Shown piece after piece: positions 36,579 through 47,979 of a stretch of DNA of 64,000 bases. Source of the DNA: Verrucomicrobiales bacterium (GTDB lineage: Bacteria; Verrucomicrobiota; Verrucomicrobiia; Limisphaerales; CANJXF01). Location of the stretch: NCBI GenBank assembly GCA_947478865.1, contig CANJXF010000011.1, positions 1-64,000 of the forward strand, written 5' to 3'. The notes under the pieces were generated by a model that searched no databases, had not been told where the DNA came from, and saw only the letters and a list, made by a program, of their open reading frames with translations. The position numbers were made by a program, and so were the translations under genes. Every line of letters starts with the position of its first letter. The first letter of the stretch is position 1.

Positions 36579-38432
36579 GTGATTTTCATACCGACCTTCC
36601 TTTGCCTAGCTCGCCTGAGCGGAAGCCTGCGTCGGTTTGCCGTTCTGGTTGCGCTGGCGGCGCTGTCCATTCCCGCAACGACTCAGGCCGCCCTGCCCGC
36701 GCGACTGGTGCTGCTGGTGGACGGTGTTTCTTATCGTGACATGAAAGCGTTGCAGGAGGGAATCACCTACCAAGATCGCAAAGGCCGGTCGTTGTATCGC
36801 CAGGGATTTCATCAGGATTATTTTCCGGTCAGCCGCCTGGTATCAACCTTTCCGTCGGTCAGCGATCCGGCGTGGACGGAGATACTCGGGAACCGCCCGC
36901 CGCCCGGCTATCAGCGCACTTATTTCAACGCGATCGAGGGTTCGGAAATCTATCTCAACGGCCTCACTAGCTCGGGGGATTACGAGCGGCAGATGACGTG
37001 GCAGATGGACGGCGATTTCCGCCGGATGATGAGTTACGTCTTCCCGCTCAGCGCGTTTAATTACGAGATCAACGCATTCGCCGAGAACTTCCTCCAGACC
37101 CGCGGCGTTACGAACTATTACGCCCTGATTCATTCCACGGATGTCGCCCAGCATTTGTCCGGCGATATTTACGACATGCTTTGCGCGCTTGACGCCAAGC
37201 TTCAGGAGCTGCGCGCCATTTATCGAGCCCGCGAAGGGAAGGATCTCGAAATCCTGCTTCTGTCCGACCACGGGAATAACCACGCCGGCGGAGGCAAGCG
37301 GGTCGCCGTCGGAAGTTTTCTAAAAGCGGCCGGATACCGGATGGTGAAGTCGATCAAGGATTCGAAGGACGTTGTTCTCCCAACGGCTGGAATTGAGTCG
37401 TGGGTGGAGATCCATAATTCACCGGCGGAAACGGAACGGCTCGTCGGATTGCTCTCCAAAATGGAAGGGGTGGATATTTTGACCGCGCGGGACCCGGATC
37501 AAACCAACCGATTCATCGTCGTGAATTCAAAAGGCGAACGCGCCGTCATCGACTGGAACGCCGCAAAGAATTCGTTTCGCTATTCAAGCGAGACGGGCGA
37601 CCCGATCAATTACCGTCCCGCGGCCGAAGCGCTCACCCGGAAGAACGCGCTGGACGCCGATGGATTTGCCACCGCCGCGGCATGGTTGGCTGAAACCCTG
37701 GCGCATCGGTATCCCCTCGCACTGGAACGAATCGTCCGCGGCCATACCCAGGCGGCGCTCAACCCGGCATCCATTCTCATCAGCCTTAAGAATGATTATG
37801 TGCATTGCGAATGGCTGATCAGAAGGGGCGTTGCCCTCGTGACCTCCGGCGGCACCCATGGAGGCCTCGATGAGATCAATTCGAATGGAATTCTCCTGAG
37901 CAGTTTTGCGCCGACGGCGGACACATCGACCAGCCGTGTGGCCGCGCTGTTTGATGGATTTCAAGGGCTGCGCGATTATCGCGCGGAAGAAAACGGCGCC
38001 GAATGGGTTTCCAGAAAAGGCGAAGACATCCGAACGATGGCCCAGGCGACGCTCGACGGGTCCGCCGGGAGACCCGCGATTGAGAATCTTTTCCTGCGCA
38101 TCTGGACGCCAGCGTTTACCCGGCTCGGCATCGAAGCTCCGGTTAATGTCGTGATTGAAAAGGCTTCGCAATTCTCGTCGGCGCAAATTCGCCGAACTGA
38201 TCCCAAGCCCGCCAAACCCTTTCAACGCTATCTTCGACTTGAGCGCCCGGTTTCCATTCCAAACCGGCTGCCTTACGAACGAATTTACGGCTGCCCTGCG
38301 GAAAGCGTCGTCCTTGAGCCACAAAAAGTTTACCGGATTTCAGGGCAGATTCAGGACTTGAAGAAAAAGATTCAGATCTTCCATCTCACATTCCGCACGG
38401 ATCAAAACGGGTTGCCGCTGGTGCGCGATTAA
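36579..38432 (+). CDS. Alkaline-phosphatase-superfamily protein (nucleotide pyrophosphatase/phosphodiesterase-like), secreted
   Basis: ARLVLLVDGVSYRDM..., LVSTFPSVSDPAWTEILGNRPPPGYQ, LLLSDHGNNHAGGGKRV; signal peptide; GTG start. Confidence 0.65.
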   Translation: MIFIPTFLCLARLSGSLRRFAVLVALAALSIPATTQAALPARLVLLVDGVSYRDMKALQEGITYQDRKGRSLYRQGFHQDYFPVSRLVSTFPSVSDPAWTEILGNRPPPGYQRTYFNAIEGSEIYLNGLTSSGDYERQMTWQMDGDFRRMMSYVFPLSAFNYEINAFAENFLQTRGVTNYYALIHSTDVAQHLSGDIYDMLCALDAKLQELRAIYRAREGKDLEILLLSDHGNNHAGGGKRVAVGSFLKAAGYRMVKSIKDSKDVVLPTAGIESWVEIHNSPAETERLVGLLSKMEGVDILTARDPDQTNRFIVVNSKGERAVIDWNAAKNSFRYSSETGDPINYRPAAEALTRKNALDADGFATAAAWLAETLAHRYPLALERIVRGHTQAALNPASILISLKNDYVHCEWLIRRGVALVTSGGTHGGLDEINSNGILLSSFAPTADTSTSRVAALFDGFQGLRDYRAEENGAEWVSRKGEDIRTMAQATLDGSAGRPAIENLFLRIWTPAFTRLGIEAPVNVVIEKASQFSSAQIRRTDPKPAKPFQRYLRLERPVSIPNRLPYERIYGCPAESVVLEPQKVYRISGQIQDLKKKIQIFHLTFRTDQNGLPLVRD

Positions 38433-38497
38433 GCCGCGCGTTTCCCGGCGTAATTTTGAATTGGCTCGTCAATGGGTATGCCGTTCGCGCAAAAATC

Positions 38498-39970
38498 TTA
38501 GGAGAGAATTCCCCGGATCACCTCGCCGTGCACATCGGTCAAGCGGCGTTCCGCGCCGTTATGATAGTAGTTCAACCGCTGATGATCGAGTCCGAGCAGA
38601 TGCAGGAGGGTCGCGTGCAAATCGTAAATGGTCGTGACGTTCTCGACCGCTTTGTAGCCAAATTCGTCAGTCGCGCCGTAGCTGAAACCTCGTTTCACCC
38701 CGGCGCCGGTGAGCCAGACGGTGAAGCCATGCGGATTGTGATCTCGACCGCTCGCCCCTTTTTGAAAGGTCGGCATGCGACCAAATTCGGTGACGAACAC
38801 AACGAGCGTGTCTTCCAAAAGTCCGCGTTGCTTGAGGTCGTTGATCAACGCAGCGCAAGGCTGGTCGAGGATCGTGCGATGGACGTCGTATTGTGATTTG
38901 AGCGTTCTGTGCCCGTCCCAGTTCCCCACCCCTTCCCCCATGGCGTAAGCGCCGTTGAAAAGTTGCACGAAGCGCACGCCGCGCTCGACGAGACGTCGCG
39001 CCAGAATGCAGTTGCGGGCGAATCCCGCCTTCACTTTGTTGCTGTCGTTGGCGCCGTACATTTCCAGGGTGGCGACGCTTTCCTTTTTCAAATCGGCCAC
39101 CTCCGGAGCGCTGAGCTGCATCTTGGCGGCAAGCTCGTAGCTGGCGATGCGCGCGCTCAAATCCGTGTCGCCCGGATGCTGAGCGAGATGCCGGTCGTTG
39201 AGGAATTTCAGAAATTCGCGCGTGTTCTTCTCGCCCGAGGACGAAATTTCCCTGGGCGTTTCGAGGTTGGGAATTCCTTTTTCAGTGTTGAATGCCGTTC
39301 CTTGAAACACAGCCGGAAGAAATCCAGCGCTCCAATGATTGGGCCCCATCTGCGGCACGCCGCGGGGATCGGGAATCGCCACGAACGCGGGCAGATTCTG
39401 ATTCTCGCTGCCCAGCGCATACGTCGCCCATGCGCCCATGCTTGGAAAACCGTCGAGAATGAACCCGGTGCTCATCTGATTCTCGGCGGGGCCGTGCGTG
39501 TTGGACTTCGCCGTCATTGAATGGATGAAACAAAAGTCATCCGCCATGTCGGCGAGATTCGGCAGGAGATCAGAGATCATTTTCCCGGATTGTCCGCGCG
39601 GATGGAAATCCCAGATCGGCTTGACCAGGTTTCCATTCTCGCCCTGGAAGGTGACGAGTCCGGCGGAACCGGGCATCGGCTGGTCGTGGCGCTTGATCAA
39701 CTCCGGTTTGTAATCCCAAGCATCCAAATGGCTCAGCGCGCCGGAGCAAAAGATGACCACGACGTTTTTGGCTTTTGGCTTGAAATGCGGCGCCCGCGGA
39801 GCAAACGGTTTTTCAGGCGACCATTGCAACGGAGTTTTGTCCGCCAGCAATTCCTGCCCTCGCAACAACGAAAGCAACGCGACCGCGCTAAGGCCGGTGC
39901 CGCCATGGCGAAGGAAATCGCGGCGATTGAGCATCCACCGGCCAGCGTTTGAAATAGTGTTCTCGTCCAT
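38498..39970 (-). CDS. DUF1501 domain-containing protein with Tat-type signal
   Basis: [101 protein letters not shown]. Confidence 0.95.
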   Translation of the reverse strand: MDENTISNAGRWMLNRRDFLRHGGTGLSAVALLSLLRGQELLADKTPLQWSPEKPFAPRAPHFKPKAKNVVVIFCSGALSHLDAWDYKPELIKRHDQPMPGSAGLVTFQGENGNLVKPIWDFHPRGQSGKMISDLLPNLADMADDFCFIHSMTAKSNTHGPAENQMSTGFILDGFPSMGAWATYALGSENQNLPAFVAIPDPRGVPQMGPNHWSAGFLPAVFQGTAFNTEKGIPNLETPREISSSGEKNTREFLKFLNDRHLAQHPGDTDLSARIASYELAAKMQLSAPEVADLKKESVATLEMYGANDSNKVKAGFARNCILARRLVERGVRFVQLFNGAYAMGEGVGNWDGHRTLKSQYDVHRTILDQPCAALINDLKQRGLLEDTLVVFVTEFGRMPTFQKGASGRDHNPHGFTVWLTGAGVKRGFSYGATDEFGYKAVENVTTIYDLHATLLHLLGLDHQRLNYYHNGAERRLTDVHGEVIRGILS

Positions 39971-39972
39971 GA

Positions 39973-42480
39973 TTAAAAAACGAAAATGAATTCATTCGCA
40001 TTCAGCATCGCCCGGCAAAACGAGGAGAGCCCTTCAGCGCGAACGAATTTTCTCGAGGCGGAAATTTCTTTGCGATCAGGTTCACGCTGAAAGGTGAGGG
40101 CGAAGGCGCGACGGATTTGCGCAGTGGAATCAGCGCCCGCCTCCCTCTGCAAGCGTTCGGCGAAGAACCCGGCTTGCTGCATGATGAACGAACTATTCAG
40201 CAGATTCAGCGCCTGCAAAGGAGTCGTGCTCGTGCCGCGCTTTGGCGCGATTTGCCCGGCGTCGGGACAATCAAAAACGCCGAACACGCCATCCGTGCGT
40301 TGGCGGACGATGGTTCCATAAACCATTCGGCGAAAGGTTTCCGGCGGCCATTCGCGGCGCGGAGAGTAAACGCGCACATAGTTTTCATTCGCCTCAAAAA
40401 AGCTGAAGCCCGGCCCGCCCATCCTGAGGTCGAGCTTTCCGGTCACGGCGAGAATCGAATCGCGAATCACTTCCGCATCGCTTCGGCGCGGCGGAAAACG
40501 CCAGAGCAGTTTCGTGTTCGCATCCACGGCGACACACTCTCTGCGCGCGGCGCTCGCCTGCCGATACGTCGCTGAATTCACGATGAGCCGCTGAATATGT
40601 TTCATGCTCCAGCCGTGATCGATGAATTCGGAGGTGAGCCAATCGAGCAATTCGGGGTGGGTAGGTTTTGCGCCATTTTTTCCAAAGTCGCTCGGCGTGG
40701 CGATCAGGCCGGTTCCAAAATGATATTGCCACAACCGATTCACCATCACGCGCGCCGTCAGCGGATTGTTGGGATTCCCAATCCACTGGGCCAGCGCGAG
40801 GCGACGCTGCTGGTCGTCGGTCAAGTCTTTGGGAATCTTCGCCGCAGGACCGGCGTTCGTGTTGAGCGCGAACGCCACGGGAATCGCGCTCAGGGCGTTG
40901 GGTTTAACCTCCTCACGTTTCTGCATCGCCTCGCCGCGATAGAGCAGATGCGTGATCTCTGGTTTTCCATCCAACGTCCCCGCATAAATCATCGGGCCAT
41001 TCGACAGCTCTGCGATGCGTGATTTCAAATCGGCGCGTTCAGACAAAAGCTTTTTCGCGGCTTCGTTGGACGCGAGCGCAGGCGAGTCCGCTTTCTTTTC
41101 CGCGTCATATTTCTGGCGATCCACAGAGGAGGCCACGACGTGGTAAACGTTGGATTCCGTGGCGACTTCAATTTTGTAATCCACCGCGAGGCGATCAACG
41201 AAGCGCTGCTCGCGGTCGCGCCCCCACACTACTTTCGCGATCGTGACCACTTCAGGAAACTCCAACTCGACCCAACCTTTCCCGCCCTCGTTGGAAATCC
41301 AGCTGCGCCCGTTGCCGTAGCGCCCGTCGTTGATGTGTTCCGTCCGATGAATCTCTGAATTCGGATAAACGCTCGACGCGGTCGGCTTCGTGCCGTTAGA
41401 CGCGAGCGCGATATTCCTCGGGGTTTTTTCCGCGGTGAAAACCTCCAGCTCATCCAGGCACGGCTCGGCTTGAGTCGTTTGGGCAATTGTAAAACGGAGG
41501 CGCTTTGCCTGCACCGGGGCAAAGCGCTCCAGGTTCTTGCGCGCATTCACCGGGAGCCGCACCGCATTGGTCGCAAGTGGATTGGCCAGCGGCTCAAAAT
41601 TTTCCAGCTCCGTTTCCACTTCTCCCAATCGCGCCTTCTTGGCGGCAAGCTCCTTGTTGCGAGCCTCCATGTCCGAAACCCGCAGCGGGCGTTCACCGTG
41701 CTTGACCCCTTCAAACACCGCCTTCATCGCGAAATAATCTTTCTGCGGTATCGGATCAAATTTGTGATTGTGACAGCGTGCGCAGCCCACGGTCAGACCG
41801 AGGAAGGTTGAGCCGGTGACGCCCACCATGTCGTGCAGCTCATCCACCCGCTGGTTTGCGGTCAGGACTGGGTCAGGACTTTTCACCTGGTCCCACGGTC
41901 CGCCCACCAGGAAACCCATGGCTTCATCCACGCCAAAAATATCCCCAGCGATTTGTTCGGTAACGAATCGATCGAACGGTTTATCCTCGTTGAACGCGCG
42001 GATCACGTAATCCCGGTACGGCCAAGCGTTGGGCCGCGGCTGATTCATTTCAAACCCGTTTGATTCTGCGAACCGCACCGTGTCGAGCCAGTGCCGCCCC
42101 CATTTTTCGCCATATCGGGGGGACGCGAGCAACCTCTCCACAACCTCTTCGTAGGCTCCGGGCGATTTATTTTTCTCGAACGCGGCCAGTTCCTCTGGCG
42201 TCGGGGGCAATCCAGTTAAATTCAAATAAAGACGCCGCAACAACGTGCGCCGATCCGCTTCGCGCGAGGGAGACAGGCCGTCTTTCCGCAATTCTGCGGC
42301 AACAAAGGAGTCGATGGGATTGCGGGCGGGTAAACCGACTTGCGCCGACGGCACCTGCGGACGTTTGACCGGTTTCAAACTCCACCACGCGTTGTCATTG
42401 GTCGAATCCGCCATGCCACCTAGAACGGAAGCAAACAGGGCGGCAATGACCCATAATGTTCGATGGCGAAACGCTGGCAT
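39973..42480 (-). CDS. DUF1549/DUF1553 (PSD1) protein with an F5/8 type C-like insertion
   Basis: [114 protein letters not shown]; 2-nt gap to DUF1501. Confidence 0.95.
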   Translation of the reverse strand: MPAFRHRTLWVIAALFASVLGGMADSTNDNAWWSLKPVKRPQVPSAQVGLPARNPIDSFVAAELRKDGLSPSREADRRTLLRRLYLNLTGLPPTPEELAAFEKNKSPGAYEEVVERLLASPRYGEKWGRHWLDTVRFAESNGFEMNQPRPNAWPYRDYVIRAFNEDKPFDRFVTEQIAGDIFGVDEAMGFLVGGPWDQVKSPDPVLTANQRVDELHDMVGVTGSTFLGLTVGCARCHNHKFDPIPQKDYFAMKAVFEGVKHGERPLRVSDMEARNKELAAKKARLGEVETELENFEPLANPLATNAVRLPVNARKNLERFAPVQAKRLRFTIAQTTQAEPCLDELEVFTAEKTPRNIALASNGTKPTASSVYPNSEIHRTEHINDGRYGNGRSWISNEGGKGWVELEFPEVVTIAKVVWGRDREQRFVDRLAVDYKIEVATESNVYHVVASSVDRQKYDAEKKADSPALASNEAAKKLLSERADLKSRIAELSNGPMIYAGTLDGKPEITHLLYRGEAMQKREEVKPNALSAIPVAFALNTNAGPAAKIPKDLTDDQQRRLALAQWIGNPNNPLTARVMVNRLWQYHFGTGLIATPSDFGKNGAKPTHPELLDWLTSEFIDHGWSMKHIQRLIVNSATYRQASAARRECVAVDANTKLLWRFPPRRSDAEVIRDSILAVTGKLDLRMGGPGFSFFEANENYVRVYSPRREWPPETFRRMVYGTIVRQRTDGVFGVFDCPDAGQIAPKRGTSTTPLQALNLLNSSFIMQQAGFFAERLQREAGADSTAQIRRAFALTFQREPDRKEISASRKFVRAEGLSSFCRAMLNANEFIFVF

Positions 42481-42555
42481 GGAGGGAGATTATTAGCACG
42501 CTGCGCTGCGGGCAAGGTGTTCTCGAGCGAGGCTACCCGCTTCTTCCCAATCCTT

Positions 42556-44025
42556 TCAGCGAATCAAACGAGCGCGGAAACCCTTGGGCTTCGGCTCGCG
42601 CACTCTGGAATTCAAAGCCGCCAAGAAACCTGCGGCTTTCGCCAGCGTTTCCTCATATTCCGCTTCGGGATTTGAATCGGCAACGATTCCCGCGCCGACT
42701 TGAAAATACGCGATGCCTTCTTTGCAGATGGCAGTGCGGATCAGAATGCTCAACTGGCTCTCGCGATTGAATCCCAGATAACCGAGCGCGCCGGTATAGG
42801 GCCCGCGCGTGATCGGCTCGAGCTCATCGATGATTTCCATCGCTCGGATTTTTGGTGCGCCGGTGATGCTGCCGCCGGGAAAACTGGAGGCGAACGCGGC
42901 GAAATGCGCGATGCCGGAACGAAGTCGTCCTTCAATGGTGGAAACAAGGTGTTGCACTTGCGGATAACGTTCGAGACGGACGAGTTCAGGCACTTGCACG
43001 GAACCGTATTCACAAACTTTGCCCAGATCGTTGCGGAGCAAATCGGTGATCATGACCAGCTCCGACATTTCTTTCGCGCTGGTTTGGAGTTCGTAGGTGA
43101 GCTGCGCGTCGCGATTCGCATCGGAGGAACGAGGTCGGGTGCCTTTGATGGGCCGGGTTCGAATCTGCGAACCGCTCATGCGCAAAAAGGATTCGGGCGA
43201 GGAGGAGGCGATTTGAAATTCGCCGCAATCCAGATAGGCGGAGAATGGCGCGGGCGATGCCGAGGAAAGCCGTTGAAACAATTCCCAGCCGGACAAGCAA
43301 CATTCAACTGCGAGTCGCTGCGAAAGGTTGACCTGATAAATATCCCCGGCGCAAATGTAGCGCTGGGCCTTTTCGACTTTGGCGATGAACTCCGCGCGAG
43401 AGAGGTTTGATGAATGATCCGGAGAAGTTCCTGAGTCGGCACGCTCGCAGTGCGCTGCTGATGCCAAGCCCGGCGCTTCGGCGGTATTTTCATCGAGAAG
43501 ACTCTGCCAAAAAGCAAGTTGCGCGCGGGCTTTGCTCTCGTTGCGCGAACCGTCCGCTTCGAGACCGGTGGAAATGATCCACGTTTTTTCAAGCCGATGA
43601 TCGAAGACAACCAGGCTGTCGTAAAAACCAACCGCGCAATCCGGCAATTCCAAATCGTTGACTGCGGCCCGCGGCAGTTTTGGTTCAACAAAATTCTTCA
43701 GGTCATAGCCCCAATAGCCAAAGCAACCGCCGAGTGGAAAGGGCGAATCGATTTCTTCGAGCAATTCGTAGCGGGCCATCAATCCATCCAGGATATGCCA
43801 TGGATCGCCAAATTGAACGTGGCGGACCTGGCCTGAAACGATCTCGCAGCGCGCTCCGAACGAATGCAGGGTCAAGAACGGTCGCGCCGCGATGAAGGAG
43901 TAGCGGGCTTGCTGTGACTCAAAAAAAGCGCTGCGCAACAGCACGACGCCACAGTGGCTCTGAACCTGTTCGACGAGCGATTCAGGCGTGTGCGCGGTCA
44001 GGATTGATTCGATGAGCGGACGCAT
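42556..44025 (-). CDS. pabB: Aminodeoxychorismate synthase component I (PabB)
   Basis: GGCFGYWGYDLKNFVEP, YICAGDIYQVNLSQRL, SSSPESFLRMSGSQIRTRPIKGTRPR, MITDLLRNDLGKVCEYGSVQVP, ASSFPGGSITGAPKIRAMEIIDELEP. Confidence 0.93.
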   Translation of the reverse strand: MRPLIESILTAHTPESLVEQVQSHCGVVLLRSAFFESQQARYSFIAARPFLTLHSFGARCEIVSGQVRHVQFGDPWHILDGLMARYELLEEIDSPFPLGGCFGYWGYDLKNFVEPKLPRAAVNDLELPDCAVGFYDSLVVFDHRLEKTWIISTGLEADGSRNESKARAQLAFWQSLLDENTAEAPGLASAAHCERADSGTSPDHSSNLSRAEFIAKVEKAQRYICAGDIYQVNLSQRLAVECCLSGWELFQRLSSASPAPFSAYLDCGEFQIASSSPESFLRMSGSQIRTRPIKGTRPRSSDANRDAQLTYELQTSAKEMSELVMITDLLRNDLGKVCEYGSVQVPELVRLERYPQVQHLVSTIEGRLRSGIAHFAAFASSFPGGSITGAPKIRAMEIIDELEPITRGPYTGALGYLGFNRESQLSILIRTAICKEGIAYFQVGAGIVADSNPEAEYEETLAKAAGFLAALNSRVREPKPKGFRARLIR

Positions 44026-44136
44026 TTACTTGGCTGAAAGACTCTCGCCCGTCCAGCAATCTATGCGCAAGGGTAATGGAGGAAAAAACGGGGCGCGGAT
44101 CTGGGTTAGATCACCGGCGCGCCAAAGAAAAACCAA

Positions 44137-44349
44137 TCAACCAAGGCGCCAAACGATGCGAGCCTTATTCAAGTCGTATGGGGACATTTCCATTTTGACC
44201 CGATCCCCGACCGTGAGGCGCACGAAGCGCTTGCGCATTTTGCCAGAAATGGTCGCGAGGACCTGGTGCTTGTTGTCCAGCTCGACGCGGAACATTGTTC
44301 CCGCTAATACCGTGAAAATCCGACCTTCAACTTCAATGTGTTCTTCCAT
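44137..44349 (-). CDS. infA: Translation initiation factor IF-1
   Basis: [70 protein letters not shown]. Confidence 0.95.
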   Translation of the reverse strand: MEEHIEVEGRIFTVLAGTMFRVELDNKHQVLATISGKMRKRFVRLTVGDRVKMEMSPYDLNKARIVWRLG

Positions 44350-44393
44350 GAGCGATGTTTACTATATACCAAACCATCTAAAATTCTTCATCC

Positions 44394-44429
44394 AAAAAAA
44401 GCGAGGCCCGGCGATAGACCGAGCCTCGC
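44394..44429 (-). terminator. Rho-independent terminator of the RRM gene
   Basis: Minus strand gcgaggctcggtctatcgccgggcctcgc followed by TTTTTTT. Confidence 0.88.
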
Positions 44430-44448
44430 GTGACTTAAAATTTAAAAA

Positions 44449-44787
44449 TTAATAGCGACCACGACCGCCGCCGCCGCCGCCGCCACCGCCGCCGTAATCA
44501 CGACGACCACCACCGCCGCCGCCGCCGGGAGGACGCTCTTCGCGGGGTTTGGCAATGTTCACGGTCAAGGCGCGACCATCGAGGTCGGTGCCATTCAAAG
44601 CGTCGATCGCTTTTTGAGCTTCTTCGGCTGTGCTCATTGTGACGAAAGCAAAACCACGGGGACGGCCGCTCATGCGGTCCATCATCAGGTTGGCTTCAAC
44701 CACGGTGCCGTGTGCGGCAAAGGTGTCTTGCAGTTGGTTCTCGGAGATGTTGAAGGAAAGATTTCCAACAAATAATTTCGTACTCAT
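44449..44787 (-). CDS. RNA-binding protein (RRM, Gly-rich tail)
   Basis: [83 protein letters not shown] + [23 protein letters not shown]. Confidence 0.95.
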   Translation of the reverse strand: MSTKLFVGNLSFNISENQLQDTFAAHGTVVEANLMMDRMSGRPRGFAFVTMSTAEEAQKAIDALNGTDLDGRALTVNIAKPREERPPGGGGGGGRRDYGGGGGGGGGGRGRY

Positions 44788-45283
44788 GTGATGTTTACTC
44801 TACTAGACTAACCGTTCTTTCTCGAGACTGTTCCCGACTATCGGGTCTAAAAATCATCACTGAACCGAGTTCACTTGAAGATTTACCATGCCTTGAAAGT
44901 GACAAGCTATCTATCTGAGCGGTTAAGATGCCCACTTTTAAAGCCTTGGCAACCGATTTTCTTCGAAGTGCCAGCGCTGCCCGAACCGAATTTCTCTGCC
45001 AACATGACTTCAAAATCGAATTAAAACTTCCGCCCGCCTTGGAAAAACAAGGGAAAATCTGAATTTTCAAAACAATCCGGGCCTTTCTGATTCTGGAAAA
45101 ACTCGCCTCTTCATCTTTTCCCCGTTTTTATCCTAATGAAAACTCAGGCTTGTTAAACCCCTTCCACGAATTGCCTGATTTGACATTCATTCCCGGGATA
45201 AATAATTCATGACAACGGGTCTCGCGCACCTCGATTGACAACCAACCGAACCGCGATAATTTTGAAATAAGGAAAGGGGGTTT

Positions 45284-45748
45284 ATGGCTGAGCACACTGA
45301 ACTCATCGAAATTCTCAACGAAGCAATCTCTTTGGAATACACTGCCGCCGTTCAATACAATCAGCAGAGCACGCTGCTCTCTGGACGCGACCGGATGTTG
45401 TTTGAAGATTTCCTCAAGGACAGCGCCAAGGAAGCGCTGTCGCATGCGCGCATGTGGAGCAGCCGCATCGTTTACCTTGGCGGAATTCCCAGGCCGGAAG
45501 TTGGCGGGATTCGTCAATCCACCGACGCCATTGAAATGCTGCAATTTGATTTGGAGATCGAACAACGCGCCGTCGATACCTACACGCGCGCACACCGCGT
45601 CTGCCATCACGAACCCACCCGTTACATGCTCGAGAACCATATCCTCGACGAAGATAAAGATGTAGAGGAAATCCAAAAGCTTCTCGGACGCGTGCGCCCA
45701 AGAGAGCTGGGGCGGATCGAGGAACGGCTCGCCGCCGCACATCGCTAA
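45284..45748 (+). CDS. Ferritin-like / bacterioferritin family protein
   Basis: LIEILNEAISLEYTAAVQYNQQSTLLSG...KDSAKEALSHARMWSSRIVYLGGIP...HILDEDKDVEEIQKLLG. Confidence 0.82.
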   Translation: MAEHTELIEILNEAISLEYTAAVQYNQQSTLLSGRDRMLFEDFLKDSAKEALSHARMWSSRIVYLGGIPRPEVGGIRQSTDAIEMLQFDLEIEQRAVDTYTRAHRVCHHEPTRYMLENHILDEDKDVEEIQKLLGRVRPRELGRIEERLAAAHR

Positions 45749-45758
45749 AGCGGGATTT

Positions 45759-46616
45759 TCAAGTCGTCTCGAAATCGAGCGCGATGTCCATGGCGCGGGC
45801 AGAATGGGTCAATGCGCCGACCGAAATGAAATCCACGCCGGTCTCCGCGATGGCGCGCACGGTTTGCAGATTCACCCCGCCGCTTGCTTCTGTTTTCGCG
45901 CGATCCTTCACCCAAAACACCGCCGTGCGCATTTCTTCCAAACTCATATTATCGAGCAATATCACATCTGCTCCGGCGAACACCGCCTGCTCGACCTGCG
46001 CTGGCGTGTCGGCCTCCACCTCGACTTTTAGCGCCGGAAACATTTCGCGGGCGCGCCGCACCGCTGCTTCGATGGCGTTTGGCAATTCGTTTTGCAACGC
46101 GACGAGGTGATTATCTTTAATCAAAACCATGTCGAACAAACCGATGCGATGATTCTGCCCGCCGCCGCAAGCCACCGCGTATTTCTCCAACAAACGCAAA
46201 CCCGGCGTCGTCTTGCGCGTATCCAGAATCCTTGCGCGCGTCCCTTTGACCGCTTCCACGAACTGCGCCGTCAACGTTGCCACGCCGGAAAGCCGCTGCA
46301 CAAAATTCAGCGCGACCCGTTCCGCCGTGAGCACAGCGCGGGCTGGCCCGACAATATTCAAAAGCGTGTCACCTTTTCCAACCCGCTGTCCGTCCGAGGC
46401 GATTCTGGCAATCTGCACGGCGGAATTGATTTCACGAAATGCCGCCTCGGCGACGGCGAGACCGCAAACCACCAGCGACTCGCGCGCCACCATTTTCGCG
46501 GAGGCCGTCGCGTGCTCGGGAACCGTGGACAACGTGGTCACATCACCGCTACCGACGTCCTCGGCTAACGCGGCTTGGACGACTCGGCGAATCTCGTTTT
46601 CGGGCGGAACTTGCAT
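45759..46616 (-). CDS. nadC: Nicotinate-nucleotide diphosphorylase (carboxylating)
   Basis: AEDVGSGDVTTLS, LNFVQRLSGVATLTAQFV, ILDTRKTTPGLRLLEKYAVACGGGQNHRIGLFDMVLIKDNH. Confidence 0.96.
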   Translation of the reverse strand: MQVPPENEIRRVVQAALAEDVGSGDVTTLSTVPEHATASAKMVARESLVVCGLAVAEAAFREINSAVQIARIASDGQRVGKGDTLLNIVGPARAVLTAERVALNFVQRLSGVATLTAQFVEAVKGTRARILDTRKTTPGLRLLEKYAVACGGGQNHRIGLFDMVLIKDNHLVALQNELPNAIEAAVRRAREMFPALKVEVEADTPAQVEQAVFAGADVILLDNMSLEEMRTAVFWVKDRAKTEASGGVNLQTVRAIAETGVDFISVGALTHSARAMDIALDFETT

Positions 46617-46856
46617 CGTGCAGGAAAGTAAAGCGGCCTTGGGAATTTAAAACAAAAAGTTTCCGAAGCGGCAAGCGCGTGCTTCACTCATCCCGCCGCC
46701 ATGAACGAAGAACAGGAAGATCCAAATTTCGGCCAGTGTCCCAATGTTTGCGAAGTTGTTTAATTATTATCGCGACTCGTCAGGAAAAAATGTGTGGCGT
46801 GACACGAAAAACTTTCCTAGACAAAAACTCCATCCAGCCGCGTCATTCATCCGAGC

Positions 46857-47369
46857 ATGGCAGCGCCACTTAATCTGGAACGTCTTTACGACGAACATTC
46901 GCAAGCGCTCTTTGCTTTCCTGCTGAACTTCACCCGGAGCGAGGCCGATACCCGCGATCTGCTTCAGGAAATTTTCATCAAACTCGCGCGGCAACCCGAC
47001 TTGATCAAAGCCGCCCGCGACGAAAGGGCTTTTCTCGTCCGGCTCGCGCACAACGCCGCGATTGATCTGATGCGGCGGCGCGGCACGCGTAATAAAAATT
47101 ATTCTCAACTCGCCAGCGAATCCGAATCGGTTTTTGCGCACAGCGACAATCCCGATGAAACGGAATTTCGCAAAGCCTTGTCCGAAGCGCTGGCCGATTT
47201 GCCGATGGAGCAACGCAGCGTCGTCCACCTGAAACTGTGGGAAGGATTGACCTTTGAAGCGATTGCCGACGCGTTGGAAATTCCGCCGAACACCGCCGCG
47301 AGCCGGTTTCGCTACGGCTTAGACAAATTGCGCGAGCGGCTGCGTCCACTTTACGAGGAAATAAAATGA
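46857..47369 (+). CDS. RNA polymerase sigma-70 factor, ECF subfamily
   Basis: LERLYDEHSQALFAFLLNFTRSEADTRDLLQEIFIKLAR...LADLPMEQRSVVHLKLWEGLTFEAIADALEIPPNTAASRFRYGLDKLRERL. Confidence 0.93.
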   Translation: MAAPLNLERLYDEHSQALFAFLLNFTRSEADTRDLLQEIFIKLARQPDLIKAARDERAFLVRLAHNAAIDLMRRRGTRNKNYSQLASESESVFAHSDNPDETEFRKALSEALADLPMEQRSVVHLKLWEGLTFEAIADALEIPPNTAASRFRYGLDKLRERLRPLYEEIK

Positions 47370-47420
47370 ATTTTATAAACCGCGAATGGACACGAATCGA
47401 CGCGAGCCAACACCGGCATT

Positions 47421-47457
47421 GGAGCGCGGTTGTGTCGTCCGCGACCGGCCGCAGCAC
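47421..47457. repeat. REP-like repeat arm ggagcgcggttgtgtcgtccgcgaccggccgcagcacat
   Basis: Close match to the left arm of the element at 33018-33140. Confidence 0.65.
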
Positions 47458-47555
47458 ATCACTAAGTCTCTGCGCCTCGGTTAATTCCTGCGCCCTGAAC
47501 GCTGCGACCCAGTCGCGCTCCGTCAGTGATAATGTTCCGTCCTAGCACTACAATT

Positions 47556-47975
47556 ATGAACTCTGACGATTTTGAAAAGCGACTTGAACGGCAAGCCATT
47601 CGACCCATTCCCGGCGAATGGCGGCGAGAGATTTTGCAAAATGCAAACGGCGCCTCCGCTTCACCAACCAATATTCAAAATTCAAAGTTTAAAACCTTTG
47701 TCAGCGAATTGTTGTGGCCGTGCCCGGAGGCGTGGGCGGGATTGGCCGCAGTTTGGCTGGCGATTTTGACCGTTAATTTTTTTACGGCCGACAGATCACC
47801 CGTGATTGCGCAAAAAGCGTCGCCGAATTCTCCGGAAACACTCATGGCCCTCCGACAGCAGGAATGGATTTTCGCCGAACTCAACGAGCCACCTGAAGCG
47901 CCGGTCGCAGAACGTCCGAAACCGCAGCAGCCGCGGCCGCACAGCGAACGGCGTGAGGAGTTTTTAGCCGCCTGA
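47556..47975 (+). CDS. Single-TM hypothetical protein downstream of the ECF sigma factor (possible anti-sigma role)
   Basis: MNSDDFEKRLERQAIRPIPGEWRREILQ...AWAGLAAVWLAILTVNFF...; position only. Confidence 0.45.
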   Translation: MNSDDFEKRLERQAIRPIPGEWRREILQNANGASASPTNIQNSKFKTFVSELLWPCPEAWAGLAAVWLAILTVNFFTADRSPVIAQKASPNSPETLMALRQQEWIFAELNEPPEAPVAERPKPQQPRPHSERREEFLAA

Positions 47976-47979
47976 TTTT

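Noticed and set aside
36380-36589. 69-aa minus-strand ORF (MKITRKSTTNSARMSRVKTSEPTIE...)
   Set aside because: Could be a small real gene, but its C-terminus is made of the dispersed repeat and it overlaps the phosphatase 5' end; too weak to list as a CDS.
43140-43170. gggttcgaatc motif suggestive of a tRNA T-arm
   Set aside because: Lies within pabB coding sequence (RTRPIKGTRP region); no acceptor or anticodon stem around it.
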